This document shows, one piece after another, positions 9,426 to 17,730 of a DNA stretch of 64,000 bases. The stretch's first letter is position 1. The number at the start of each line of letters is the position of its first letter. The stretch spans positions 124,001 through 188,000 of the forward strand of contig NZ_FUXH01000001.1 in NCBI RefSeq assembly GCF_900167225.1. Direction: 5' to 3'. The DNA comes from Porphyromonas crevioricanis. Its GTDB lineage: Bacteria > Bacteroidota > Bacteroidia > Bacteroidales > Porphyromonadaceae. The translations under genes and the position numbers were made by a program. The notes below the pieces were generated by a model. That model did no database searches, was not told the origin of the DNA, and worked only from the letters and a program-made list of their open reading frames with translations.

Positions 9426-10175
9426 TCACACGCCAATTTTACGGCTTTGAGGTGAGTAATTTAGTTTCCCCTTGCTCATCGTATCGGGAAATACCTTGTA
9501 ATCTCCCTTGCTCTTCTCCTTTGTGTAAAGTGAGATTATCAACTCCACTATTCGGATATAACGAGGTATCAGACTCTCCACATCCGTTTTTTGTCTTGCC
9601 TTGCGGATATACCGCTTCTCCTCACTGTTCGTTTCGACTTGCGAAGCTCGCAAACTTTGTAAGTCGGAAAATGCAAACCCGTAAGGACAGATGAGATAAA
9701 CATTCTTCGACTTACTTCCATCCCTTTCGGCCTGCAATGGGAATGTCAAGAGCTTTGTCACATCGCCTTTGCTTAAAAAAGAGATTTGCGCTCCACGGCT
9801 TCATACTTCGCCTCTTCAAACAGATTGAAGCGTATTGCTCCCTGACACTGACGGCTAGCTACATTAGTCGACTCAACCAATACAAATGCCCATTTATCGT
9901 TGCAGCGGTGTGTAATCCTCCTTCTTAAAAAGGAAACGGTAATCATCAAAGAAATCTATCGTAAGAGCCGTTAGGGGAATATCATCCTCACCACTCCTTC
10001 GCACAAAGGAGTTAAGCTGTTTGTCGGAATTTCGGTTGTTACCATACGTTCCTTCGTTCTTGCTTTCTTTGTTGGGCTTTGAGTTTCTCTGTACTAAGGG
10101 AAACAAGTGTCATTGGATCTCTCCCGATGTCTTGCAGGTAGTTCTTCAGAAGTTCGGCACTCACTGCTCCATACT
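9426..10175 (-). pseudogene. Decayed tyrosine recombinase (integrase)
   Basis: Three minus-strand fragments in different frames line up as one Bacteroidota phage-type integrase. The first (about 10175-10080) encodes KYGAVSAELLKNYLQDIGRD, as in an N-terminal arm. The second (10106-9894) gives GNNRNSDKQLNSFVRRS and then EDDIPLTALTIDFFDDY, the SAM-like core-binding domain. The third (9761-9426) gives GFAFSDLQSLRASQV, RKARQKTDVESLIPRY and KVFPDTMSKGKLNY, the start of the catalytic domain. The frames change near 10040-10085 and 9760-9890, and the conserved HxLR and Tyr end is missing. It is a dead remnant of a conjugative or mobilisable element. Confidence 0.72.
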
Positions 10176-10190
10176 TTTGGAGTAGGGTAT

Positions 10191-10475
10191 TATGTCCTTA
10201 CTCAATTTTTTCCCGAAAGCTTTGCAAGCGTTGATTGTCTTCTTGTTTGTTGTTTTCCCTAATCATTGGGGAGTGGTGCTTTCCCCAGTGGTTATCACTA
10301 CGTTCGCTCCGTCTATGGTGTACGGCAAAGGATTACCGTTGTTCTATTTGCTTTGGTCTTGTTCTTATTAATTATAGAGTAGACCTTTTGAAGGTCCTGC
10401 ACATAGTCTTTTCGTGTGCTATATGAATGGCAATAACTTTTTCTCTCAAAGCACCTAAGCTTTCGATAAACTATA
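10191..10475. other. Intergenic, no gene recognised
   Basis: Between the recombinase relic and the OMP gene stop I see no supported gene. The sequence is AT-rich with short frames only. It may be the rest of the eroded mobile element, but I could not match it to anything. Confidence 0.4.
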
Positions 10476-12785
10476 CTAAAGGCGTTTTATTTCATCGTTG
10501 GTAGTGTTGCCCTTGTACTTCTTGCCACTGATGAGGTTTGACAACTTGTAGGAGACATATATCGTGAATGTGCGTGTCTGATAGTTTCGGCTATAATCCA
10601 TGGTGATGTGTTCGCCATCATACGCCCGTTTGCCGTGTAGCGTGGAGAAAATATCTGCACATTCGAGATAGATATTTAGGCGGTCTGAGAGCAGAGACAA
10701 GTTGAGAGCGACATCGAGATTCCACGCTCGAGGTATTTTGAACAAACCATTTTCGCTTGCGCTACGATAAGCACCATTGATAAAACATTGGACATGATTG
10801 CCGAGACTAATGGTGTTGTCGACTTTTAGCATATATCCATCGCCTCGCTCTCTTGTGAATCCTGCGACATGCATCCATTGTGTTTGGTAGTCCATTCGCA
10901 GCGCACATTTCCAAAAGTCGCCCCAGTTGATTCGTTGACTGATAGACAACGAGAGATATTTGTTTACACCGTGGTTGTCCGGTCTATAAAGCATGATATT
11001 GTCGGCATAAAGCGTGGGTACCTGTATGATTTGGTCCACGACTGCTGTATAATTGATCATCAGAGAACTCTTCATATACCTATTCAAGAGCGATAATTCA
11101 TGTCGTGTCTCTGGACGCAAGTCGGGATTACCTCCTTCGTATAGATAGGGCGAACTGTAATTAAGACCTGCTCGCAGCTGATTGTATGCTGGATATTCCG
11201 TCTTCATAGAATAGGACAACTGCGACTGAAAAGCCTTTTTGCTCATCGATATGGAAGCAGAGGGATATAGTCGAGAGCGAGAGAAGAGCTTGCGAGCACC
11301 CAGCTGTGCTTTGTCCTTTCGTTTGATGGACAATGCCTCGTGTCGAAGCCCCACCACAAAAGATAAGGGTTGGAGGGCATATTGCACTGTAGCGTAACTG
11401 GCATAGCGATGCTGATAAGTCCTTATATCAAATGGGCTTAGTGTAGCATGACTGCCACCGACTTGATACGTTTGTGAAACGGATGTATAAGCGTAGTCTG
11501 CACCGAATTGGACATTTATGCGATCCGAGACTTTATAGCTCGCTACGGCTTGGGAATAGGTGAGGAAGTTGCTACCCTCCGAATGCGTATTGACATTTGG
11601 CTCTACCGTATGATCCGAACTCATAGAAGTCATAACGTTGGAATTGTTTCCTCGATAGAGATCAGTATTGAAGAGTAGGTCCCAACGCTTGTCGGAGTAG
11701 TTGTAAAACAGGTTTCCCGTCCACTTATGACTTGGACTCTTAGAGTTCGATTTTTGCTCAAACTCTATGTTGCTCACTGCATCTGTATAGTGCAATCCAT
11801 TGACGATATCTGTCTTCCAATGCGCATGACTGTATGTGAGTGAGACACCCAAACTATTGCTCTTGTTGGGAGAATAGACCAAGCTATTGCGGAGAAACAG
11901 ATTCCTATAGAGTTGCTCCTCCGTACTATTGTACTTCACGGACGAAGATTGGTTTTTCGTCATCAACTGCACTATATCGAGCTGGGCACGTGTAGGGTCA
12001 TAGTCATATGCGAGCGAAGACTGCCAGCTGAGCGTAGGTGTGTTGTACGAGAACTTACCCCTATTCCAATACTCTGTGCGTTCGCTATGGATCACACTAC
12101 TTGCGATCTCTGCACCTATTCCGGCTTTCTTCCCTTTTGTGCGGATCTTGATCACAGCCCTGACGTCTGCATCATAGAAAGCCCCTGGATTGGGCAATAC
12201 ATCGACCGAGAGCACGTCTTCCATTTTGAGCTCTTTTAGTTCTTGTAGGTCTTCGAGCTTTCGATTGTCGATATAGACTACAGCTGCACCTCTGCCGACT
12301 ACAGTAAACCCACTACCAGACTTTTCGACAAAAGGTAGTTGCGCAAGGTAATGTGTGATGTTGGGTAATGCTTTTTGTAGCCTTGTAGGCGAGAACTTGA
12401 TACCATCATTTGTGATTCTGCTTGAGCTTTGTCCCGTTACCGTGACCTCTTCCAGTTCTAAGGGGATCTCCTTCATCTTTATGAGTAGTGGAGAAGAAAA
12501 AGGAGCTTGTAAGACCTTCCTCTCAAATCCGATATACTGCACCCTGATGATGCGTATCTCTTTTTCGGCAGAGACATAAAACTCTCCGAGATGATTGGTG
12601 ATAATAGTCTCAATAGGTGCTGCACTTTCTGACACAAGCAATTCGATATAGGCTCCTACTAGGGCATCCCCCTTGTCATCTATCACCTTTCCCAAAAGTG
12701 AGAAAGCAGACTGAGCGCAACACCAATGCACCGTGCCCAATAACATCACAACTGTGATAAGGACTTTATTGCATGATATAGTCAT
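10476..12785 (-). CDS. TonB-receptor-like outer-membrane beta-barrel protein
   Basis: A 769-residue outer-membrane protein. The start is placed at the ATG 12783-12785, giving the signal peptide MTISCNKVLITVVMLLGTVH ending near CAQ; a longer frame has no signal peptide at its start. After the signal come a carboxypeptidase-D regulatory-like domain (LLGKVIDDKGDALVGAYIEL), the linker LEEVTVTGQSS, a plug-like region (VVGRGAAVVYIDNRKLEDLQ) and a large beta-barrel of the OMP_b-brl_3 kind ending YQTRTFTIYVSYKLSN. The substrate is unknown and there is no SusD partner beside it. It lies next to mobile-element relics with a duplicated leader, so it may have been acquired or duplicated. Confidence 0.85.
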   Translation of the reverse strand: MTISCNKVLITVVMLLGTVHWCCAQSAFSLLGKVIDDKGDALVGAYIELLVSESAAPIETIITNHLGEFYVSAEKEIRIIRVQYIGFERKVLQAPFSSPLLIKMKEIPLELEEVTVTGQSSSRITNDGIKFSPTRLQKALPNITHYLAQLPFVEKSGSGFTVVGRGAAVVYIDNRKLEDLQELKELKMEDVLSVDVLPNPGAFYDADVRAVIKIRTKGKKAGIGAEIASSVIHSERTEYWNRGKFSYNTPTLSWQSSLAYDYDPTRAQLDIVQLMTKNQSSSVKYNSTEEQLYRNLFLRNSLVYSPNKSNSLGVSLTYSHAHWKTDIVNGLHYTDAVSNIEFEQKSNSKSPSHKWTGNLFYNYSDKRWDLLFNTDLYRGNNSNVMTSMSSDHTVEPNVNTHSEGSNFLTYSQAVASYKVSDRINVQFGADYAYTSVSQTYQVGGSHATLSPFDIRTYQHRYASYATVQYALQPLSFVVGLRHEALSIKRKDKAQLGARKLFSRSRLYPSASISMSKKAFQSQLSYSMKTEYPAYNQLRAGLNYSSPYLYEGGNPDLRPETRHELSLLNRYMKSSLMINYTAVVDQIIQVPTLYADNIMLYRPDNHGVNKYLSLSISQRINWGDFWKCALRMDYQTQWMHVAGFTRERGDGYMLKVDNTISLGNHVQCFINGAYRSASENGLFKIPRAWNLDVALNLSLLSDRLNIYLECADIFSTLHGKRAYDGEHITMDYSRNYQTRTFTIYVSYKLSNLISGKKYKGNTTNDEIKRL

Positions 12786-12795
12786 AATAGTTTTT

Positions 12796-12976
12796 AACGA
12801 GAGTTCAACGTAACAAAACGGTGGATAAAACCACCTCACCAACTGTATTTACTACCTAATATTGCCGGTGTTATAATTGAAAAAGAAGCGAATTCATTTT
12901 GATTTATTATTTGATATTCAAAATGAGATATGAAAAGAACTGCTTTATTTTATGAAGACAAATATAGTTGATGTTC
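12796..12976 (-). repeat. Promoter and 5' leader of the OMP gene (copy B)
   Basis: This segment directly precedes the OMP start codon and is the intact partner of 9040-9224. Most of the shared part would be transcribed: from the promoter box at its upstream end to about 10 bp before the ATG. A small stem (GGTGG/CCACC, 12820-12835 region) lies within it; in copy A this stem is partly lost. Confidence 0.7.
12959..12966 (-). promoter_or_regulatory. Promoter -7 box of the OMP gene
   Basis: Reads TATATTTG on the minus strand, a full match to the Bacteroidota TAnnTTTG consensus. It implies a leader of about 165 nt before the ATG at 12785. A clear -33 TTTG is not seen. Confidence 0.5.
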
Positions 12977-13480
12977 CTGAATCGTAGATGATTTCTCCAA
13001 GCTTTTTGATGAAACAATCAGGAAAAGAACTTCAATGAGGCAGGCAAAAATGCAGGAATAGAAAGTTTAAGATGTCGTACAGTTAGGTCGTGATGGAGCT
13101 CATGCAGATCGCTTCAAGAGTAGTTGTGTTTGGCTCAAAATGCTCTGTTGCGATGTGCTCTATGCATGATGTAACCCATCTAATGATGCTTGAAGCCTTT
13201 TGCATGGGTTCCAAAATGGCAAGTAGAACTTATTACTTTATTGATTTGCAGAGTAAGGTGATCTTGAAGACATTGGGAATAAGGGCACAAGAAATACTTT
13301 ATTATCGTATATGGCCGAGCCTGAATATTGAATGAAGATAACGCTTCGAAAGTCATGTTATGCAACAGCCCTCGATATAAATTCTTAGGTCTCCTCTTTT
13401 ATAGGCACCTAGGATTATATGTATATTTATATATTTCTGTGCTGTTTTGTTTCCTTTTTACTGCAGTTTTTCTTCTCGAA
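12977..13480. other. Intergenic, no gene recognised
   Basis: About 500 bp between the OMP promoter and the MITE-like copy. Short frames exist on both strands but none has a recognisable domain, a good start context or a neighbour that would support it. Confidence 0.4.
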
Positions 13481-13760
13481 TTAGGGCTATTTGACCGTGT
13501 TTTTCCACTCTTTTTGAGGCCTATGGGAGGCGTTTTTTGCTGACACGGGAGAAAATAAATTCTCACAGGAGAGAATTTTCGCTAACACAGGAGAGAGCAA
13601 AAATTTACACAGGAGAAAAAATACCCCCTCCAGAACGCTCTATTCATAGGCATCTCAGGAGGTGATCATAAAGGCCTCAAGGAGGGGGGATTCTCTTGTT
13701 TTCAGAACCTTTTTTCCTGTTTTCCCAGTTTTCTCTGCAAGCGAAATTTTACAAAACATA
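13481..13760 (+). repeat. MITE-like dispersed repeat, copy 1
   Basis: Shares ordered blocks with 24834-25126 (inverted) and about 47720-48031. The blocks are an end TTAGGGCTAT; paired arms containing GCTAACACAGGAGA and CTCACAGGAGAGAATTTT (13540-13620); a short inverted-repeat core with CTATTCATAGGCAT (13632-13658); and an AT-rich end GCGAAATTTTACAAAACAT. It has no coding capacity. Confidence 0.7.
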
Positions 13761-14165
13761 TCAGAATCTCTTTGCCGTATACTGGATGTTTGTTTGCTTC
13801 ATGTAGATCATAGGGCATCCACGTGAATGATTCTTTTCGTGAGGTCTCAGAAATGAGGCCTTTTCATTGGATGATTTTCTTTGTTGTGACATCGTTTTGT
13901 GACATTGATTACAGTATGGACAAAATCCAGATGAGAAGCTATGACAGAGAAAAAATAAGGAGTTTCTATTTGTTTGGGTACTAAACGGAAGATATTTGTT
14001 GCAATGTTGTGTGATTTTCACTCAAACGAAAAGAGAATATCGCTATTGTTAATAGCCTTTACTATAATATGTTATGGTTATATAGGAAGTTCTTTTGATC
14101 GGATTCTTTGTGCATGTTGTTTCTGTTGCAGGGGAATAAATATCAGATTTCCTCATTCTATACTA
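13761..14165. other. Intergenic, no gene recognised
   Basis: Between the MITE-like copy and the tRNA promoter. An 86-codon minus-strand frame with several Cys and His residues (FCPYCNQCH) is present, but I cannot link it to a family and do not call it. Confidence 0.4.
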
Positions 14166-14195
14166 TTGTAAGTTTCGAAAATCCTTGTACCTTTG
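14166..14195 (+). promoter_or_regulatory. Promoter of the tRNA-Val pair
   Basis: TTG at 14166-14168 and TACCTTTG at 14188-14195, spaced as in Bacteroidota sigma-ABfr promoters (-33 and -7). It lies about 65 bp upstream of the first tRNA. Confidence 0.6.
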
Positions 14196-14261
14196 CGCTG
14201 TGTTTCCGAGAGGTGCTCCTCGAATTGAGAGTGCGGACGTAGACGCAGACGACCACAATTA

Positions 14262-14336
14262 GGGCCTATAGCTCAGCTGGTTTAGAGCATCTGCCTTACA
14301 AGCAGAGGGTCATAGGTTCGAATCCTATTGGGCCCA
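14262..14336 (+). tRNA. tRNA-Val (TAC), copy 1
   Basis: A 75-nt cloverleaf. The acceptor GGGCCTA pairs with TGGGCCC (one GU), the D arm is GCTC/GAGC, the anticodon stem is TCTGC/GCAGA with loop CTTACAA (anticodon TAC), and the T arm is ATAGG-TTCGAAT-CCTAT. The discriminator is A. The 3' CCA is not fully encoded. Confidence 0.97.
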
Positions 14337-14375
14337 CCCGCGGTTGTCTATTGCTGTCCTTCTACGGAACAATTG

Positions 14376-14450
14376 GGGCCTATAGCTCAGCTGGTTTAGA
14401 GCATCTGCCTTACAAGCAGAGGGTCATAGGTTCGAATCCTATTGGGCCCA
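14376..14450 (+). tRNA. tRNA-Val (TAC), copy 2
   Basis: Identical in sequence to the copy at 14262-14336 and separated from it by a 39-bp spacer, so it is a tandem duplication cotranscribed with the first. The CCA end is not encoded. Confidence 0.97.
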
Positions 14451-14473
14451 CTTAAGAAAATGAAATTGTAAAG

Positions 14474-14507
14474 CCATGAACCCTAACTAGGTTCGTGGTT
14501 TTTTTTT
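14474..14507 (+). terminator. Terminator after the tRNA-Val pair
   Basis: Stem CCATGAACC/GGTTCGTGG with a 7-nt loop, followed by a run of nine T. A classic intrinsic terminator 23 bp after the second tRNA. Confidence 0.85.
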
Positions 14508-14735
14508 ATAATCATTGAGGAAATGAGACTGAAATATGGCTCCTATGAATCTGTACTCACCATCCACAGATTTTATTTTTCTCTTTTCATAATCTTTTTT
14601 GTGGGCAACGCCGAACAAAAGATGAACTTCTGTTGTTTCTTGCCCAGTGAGAGTTGTCGTTTCTCTACTCACTGCAAATCGTGACAGTTGAGGTAGAAAG
14701 GGCACCAATTAGTATCGGTAACAAACCGGAGTATT

Positions 14736-14747
14736 GGAGTATACTCC
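14736..14747. promoter_or_regulatory. Palindrome upstream of the DUF3078 gene
   Basis: GGAGTATACTCC is a perfect 12-bp palindrome 19 bp before the ATG at 14767, preceded by another GGAGTAT half-site at 14728-14734. It could be an operator. This is inference from position and symmetry only. Confidence 0.3.
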
Positions 14748-14766
14748 TCTTATTTTTAGAAATCCT

Positions 14767-15648
14767 ATGAAAAAGTTAGCATTGATCATTATCACACTGA
14801 GTTCCCACTTGCTTGTTTCTCATCTTTATGCACAAGACACTACCAAGAATTGGACTGTTTCCGGAATTACGGGCTTGAATCTTTCGCAAACCTCCCTCAC
14901 TAATTGGGCTGCCGGGGGGGACAATACTGTTGCCGGTAATGTGTATCTCAACATAGGAGCTAAGTATGAAAAAGGACGTTTTAGCTGGAATAACACACTT
15001 AACACAGATTTTGGGATGAACTATACCCAAGCCAATGATTGGGTAAAGACCGTAGACAAATTCGAGCTAAGTACAATGGCTGGTTACAAAGCTACGGAGC
15101 AATGGTTGGTGTCGGGTATGGCTTCCTTTTTGACACAGTATGCCAAGGGGTACAAGAAACCCTCCGATCCCAAGGAAAACTATATCTCCAACTTCTTTGC
15201 TCCTGCCTACCTCAATTTGGGGCTTGGAGCAGAGTATCGTCCACATAAAGTTGTATCCATATTTATGTCTCCCCTTACCGGTAAATTGACTATCGTGGAT
15301 GATAAGAGACTTTCTGATGCTGGGGCCTTTGGAGTGAAGAAGGGCGAGAAGCTTTTTGCTGAGCTTGGAGCTTCTACTGTGGTTTTAGCCAACTTTTCTC
15401 CTATGAAAAATATCAATGTAGTGACCAAACTAAGCCTTTTTTCAGCTTACACCCACGACTTCGGAAATATTGATGTCAATTGGGATTTGGCTGTTGCAGC
15501 GAAGATCAATAAGTTTTTGTCGGCTACAGTTACCACGAACCTTATCTATGACGATTATGTAAAGATGATTGATAGCAACGGGGTAGTAACTGGAGCCAAG
15601 GTGCAGTTTAAGGAAATTGTAGGATTGGGTCTGGCTTATAACTTCTGA
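14767..15648 (+). CDS. DUF3078 domain-containing exported protein
   Basis: A 293-residue protein from the ATG at 14767, where a signal peptide begins (MKKLALIIITLSSHLL, cleaved after a site near YAQ). An upstream in-frame start would add 11 residues before the signal. The body holds the DUF3078 hallmark NLSQTSLTNWAAGGDNTVAG and alternating amphipathic strands ending in an aromatic (GLGLAYNF), consistent with an outer-membrane beta-barrel. Function is unknown. It is a single-gene unit with its own terminator just downstream. Confidence 0.88.
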   Translation: MKKLALIIITLSSHLLVSHLYAQDTTKNWTVSGITGLNLSQTSLTNWAAGGDNTVAGNVYLNIGAKYEKGRFSWNNTLNTDFGMNYTQANDWVKTVDKFELSTMAGYKATEQWLVSGMASFLTQYAKGYKKPSDPKENYISNFFAPAYLNLGLGAEYRPHKVVSIFMSPLTGKLTIVDDKRLSDAGAFGVKKGEKLFAELGASTVVLANFSPMKNINVVTKLSLFSAYTHDFGNIDVNWDLAVAAKINKFLSATVTTNLIYDDYVKMIDSNGVVTGAKVQFKEIVGLGLAYNF

Positions 15649-15673
15649 TTTTGCCGGAAAAATATAACTCAAA

Positions 15674-15710
15674 GGGGGTGTTGCAGAAAAAGCAACACCC
15701 TCTTTTTTTT
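15674..15710 (+). terminator. Terminator after the DUF3078 gene
   Basis: Stem GGGTGTTGC/GCAACACCC with loop AGAAAAA, followed by TCTTTTTTTT. It begins 25 bp after the stop codon. Confidence 0.85.
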
Positions 15711-15801
15711 GTGCCATATTTGAATTTCGGAATGCCAAAGAGTCTATACAATAGTCTCTGAGGTAATAGACCCAACTTACCCCTATTGGGGGGAAAGAGT
15801 T

Positions 15802-17622
15802 TTAGCGAAACTTGTCGTAGAAATGCTCCCCTTTCTTTTTCCCCTTGCTGTTCCTTCCTTTAGCCTTTGTATCACTATGTCTGCTGCTCCGTTTATTTCC
15901 ACTCGATCGGTCTTTATACCTACTATTTCTGCGTGTGGATGCCCTGCGGGAGTGTTGCTCATCTTTTGAGAAAGGCTTGGCATATTCTACTCGTATCAGG
16001 CGACCATTCACCTCGTAGTCGTTCATCATGGATATTACCTTGTCGGCAATATCTTCCTCAACCTCGAAATATGCTTGACGTGACAGTAAGTCGATTTTGC
16101 CAATTTTGATGCGAGGGCCGGGGCAACAGCGGTTGATCAGCTCTATCAGCTTGTCTGGGAATAGCTGATCTGCCTTACCGAAGTTAATCATGAGTCGGCT
16201 CATCCCTTCCTCGGCTTGTGCATTTCGTTTGTTGCGGCGCGTTTCGTTTGTTTCAGTTTTTATACGCCCTTTTTCATCAGCCTCGTCTATCGTTGGGGCC
16301 GAGCGATAATACTCCAGCATCCGACGGAACTCCAGACTTACAATACGTTTGACTAAGTCCTGCTTGTCTATCCATTCCAATTTGCGCATAATACCGGGTA
16401 GAAGATCTTCAATGGCGGAGTTCTCTTCCGGTACTTCTCGCTCTATTTTGTCGGCCAGGTGGTAGATCTGCTTTTCACAGACAGCTTTTCCGTCAGGCAG
16501 GTAAGCTCTTTCGAAGGATTGCCCTATGCGCTGCTCTATTCCCTTTATTTTTGACTTTTCACGACTGTGACACAATGCAATGGACAGGCCTGTGCGACCA
16601 GCTCTGGCAGTACGTCCCGACCGGTGTGTATAGACCTCTATTTCGTCCGGTAGTCCGTAGTGGATGATGTGGGTGAGGTTGTCTACATCCAATCCTCTGG
16701 CTGCCACATCTGTTGCCACAAGCAGTCGAATGTGTCCTATCCTGAATTTCTGCATTACATAGTCTCGTTGGGCTTGACTAAGTTCTCCATGCAGAGAGTC
16801 GGCATTGTAGCCATCCTGTATCAGTTTGTCTGCTATTTCTTGGGTTTCTGCCCTTGTGCGGCAGAATACGATGCCATAAACATTAGGGTAGAAATCCACT
16901 ACACGTTTCAGGGCTGGGTATTTATGCTTGGCGGCTACCAAATAGTATTGATGTTTGATATTGGTATTCGCCATATTTCGGGAGCCAATGACGATCTCTT
17001 TCGGATCGTGCATATATGATCGTGCTATCGCATTTATTTCTTTCGGCATTGTCGCTGAGAATAGCAGCATATGCCTTTCTTCCGGCACGTGGCTTAATAT
17101 CTCGTTGAGACTCTCGGTGAAGCCCATGTTTAGCATTTCATCAGCTTCATCAAGTACCACTGTATTGGTATTTTCCAGTGAGACGGCTTTCCTGTTGATC
17201 AGGTCTACTAATCTCCCCGGGGTGGCGACAAGTACCGAGACTCCATTCCGCAGAGAGCGAATCTGAGCCTCGATAGAAGCTCCGCCATATACGGGCACAA
17301 TCTGTATTTGATCAAGGAGCTTGGAGTAGGAGATCAGGTCGTCGGCAATTTGCAAACATAGTTCTCGTGTAGGGCTGAGTATGAGAGCCGCAGGTTTCTT
17401 TGCTTCCGGTTTCCGGTTTGTGTTTACTATTTTCTGGATCAGAGGTAAGCCGAAAGCAGCTGTCTTACCTGTGCCGGTCTGTGCTAAGGCAATTAGATCT
17501 ATGTCATCACCCAATAAGTAGGGTATTACAGCCTCTTGTACAGGCATGGGATGCTCGAAGCCTATTTCTGTTATGGCTTCTATCAAGGGATCGATGATCC
17601 CTAATTCTTGGAATGTATTCAA
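15802..17622 (-). CDS. DEAD-box RNA helicase with DbpA-type RNA-binding domain
   Basis: An ATP-dependent RNA helicase, 606 residues. The Q motif region starts at the N-terminus (GFEHPMPVQEAVIPYLL). Then come motif I AQTGTGKTAA, motif II VLDEADEML, motif III FSATMP, and C-terminal helicase motifs ATDVAARGLDV and HRSGRTARAG. A DbpA/RRM-like domain follows (RIKIGKIDLLSRQAYFEVEE, residues about 490-560), then a basic Arg/Ser/Lys tail. The reading frame opens with TTG at 17620-17622, with a stop just upstream; the next ATG falls inside the Q-motif region, so TTG is the likely start. Probably acts in ribosome assembly or RNA decay. Confidence 0.94.
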   Translation of the reverse strand: MNTFQELGIIDPLIEAITEIGFEHPMPVQEAVIPYLLGDDIDLIALAQTGTGKTAAFGLPLIQKIVNTNRKPEAKKPAALILSPTRELCLQIADDLISYSKLLDQIQIVPVYGGASIEAQIRSLRNGVSVLVATPGRLVDLINRKAVSLENTNTVVLDEADEMLNMGFTESLNEILSHVPEERHMLLFSATMPKEINAIARSYMHDPKEIVIGSRNMANTNIKHQYYLVAAKHKYPALKRVVDFYPNVYGIVFCRTRAETQEIADKLIQDGYNADSLHGELSQAQRDYVMQKFRIGHIRLLVATDVAARGLDVDNLTHIIHYGLPDEIEVYTHRSGRTARAGRTGLSIALCHSREKSKIKGIEQRIGQSFERAYLPDGKAVCEKQIYHLADKIEREVPEENSAIEDLLPGIMRKLEWIDKQDLVKRIVSLEFRRMLEYYRSAPTIDEADEKGRIKTETNETRRNKRNAQAEEGMSRLMINFGKADQLFPDKLIELINRCCPGPRIKIGKIDLLSRQAYFEVEEDIADKVISMMNDYEVNGRLIRVEYAKPFSKDEQHSRRASTRRNSRYKDRSSGNKRSSRHSDTKAKGRNSKGKKKGEHFYDKFR

Positions 17623-17730
17623 AATGAATTAGTTTTTTGTTGTTGCGATGGCAGCTTTCCACAGCTTGGTCGCACAAGGTGAAATATAGCAGCGTATACC
17701 GAATTTGCAGGCTTGTCGGAGAAAGTCGGA

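Noticed and set aside
9389-9694. 101-codon plus-strand frame
   Set aside because: Antisense of the recombinase relic, which has clear domain similarity on the other strand.
13540-13620. CRISPR-like short repeats (GCTAACACAGGAGA and relatives)
   Set aside because: Only a few imperfect, irregularly spaced units in both orientations; the same block recurs inside two other MITE-like elements, and no cas genes are present.
9426-14336. Integrative element attached at tRNA-Val with an att duplication
   Set aside because: No duplicated tRNA 3' end is found near the recombinase relic, and the relic lies over 4 kb away; the second tRNA is a complete tandem copy.
14487-14708. 73-codon minus-strand frame after the tRNA-Val pair
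   Set aside because: It overlaps the tRNA terminator and has no recognisable features.
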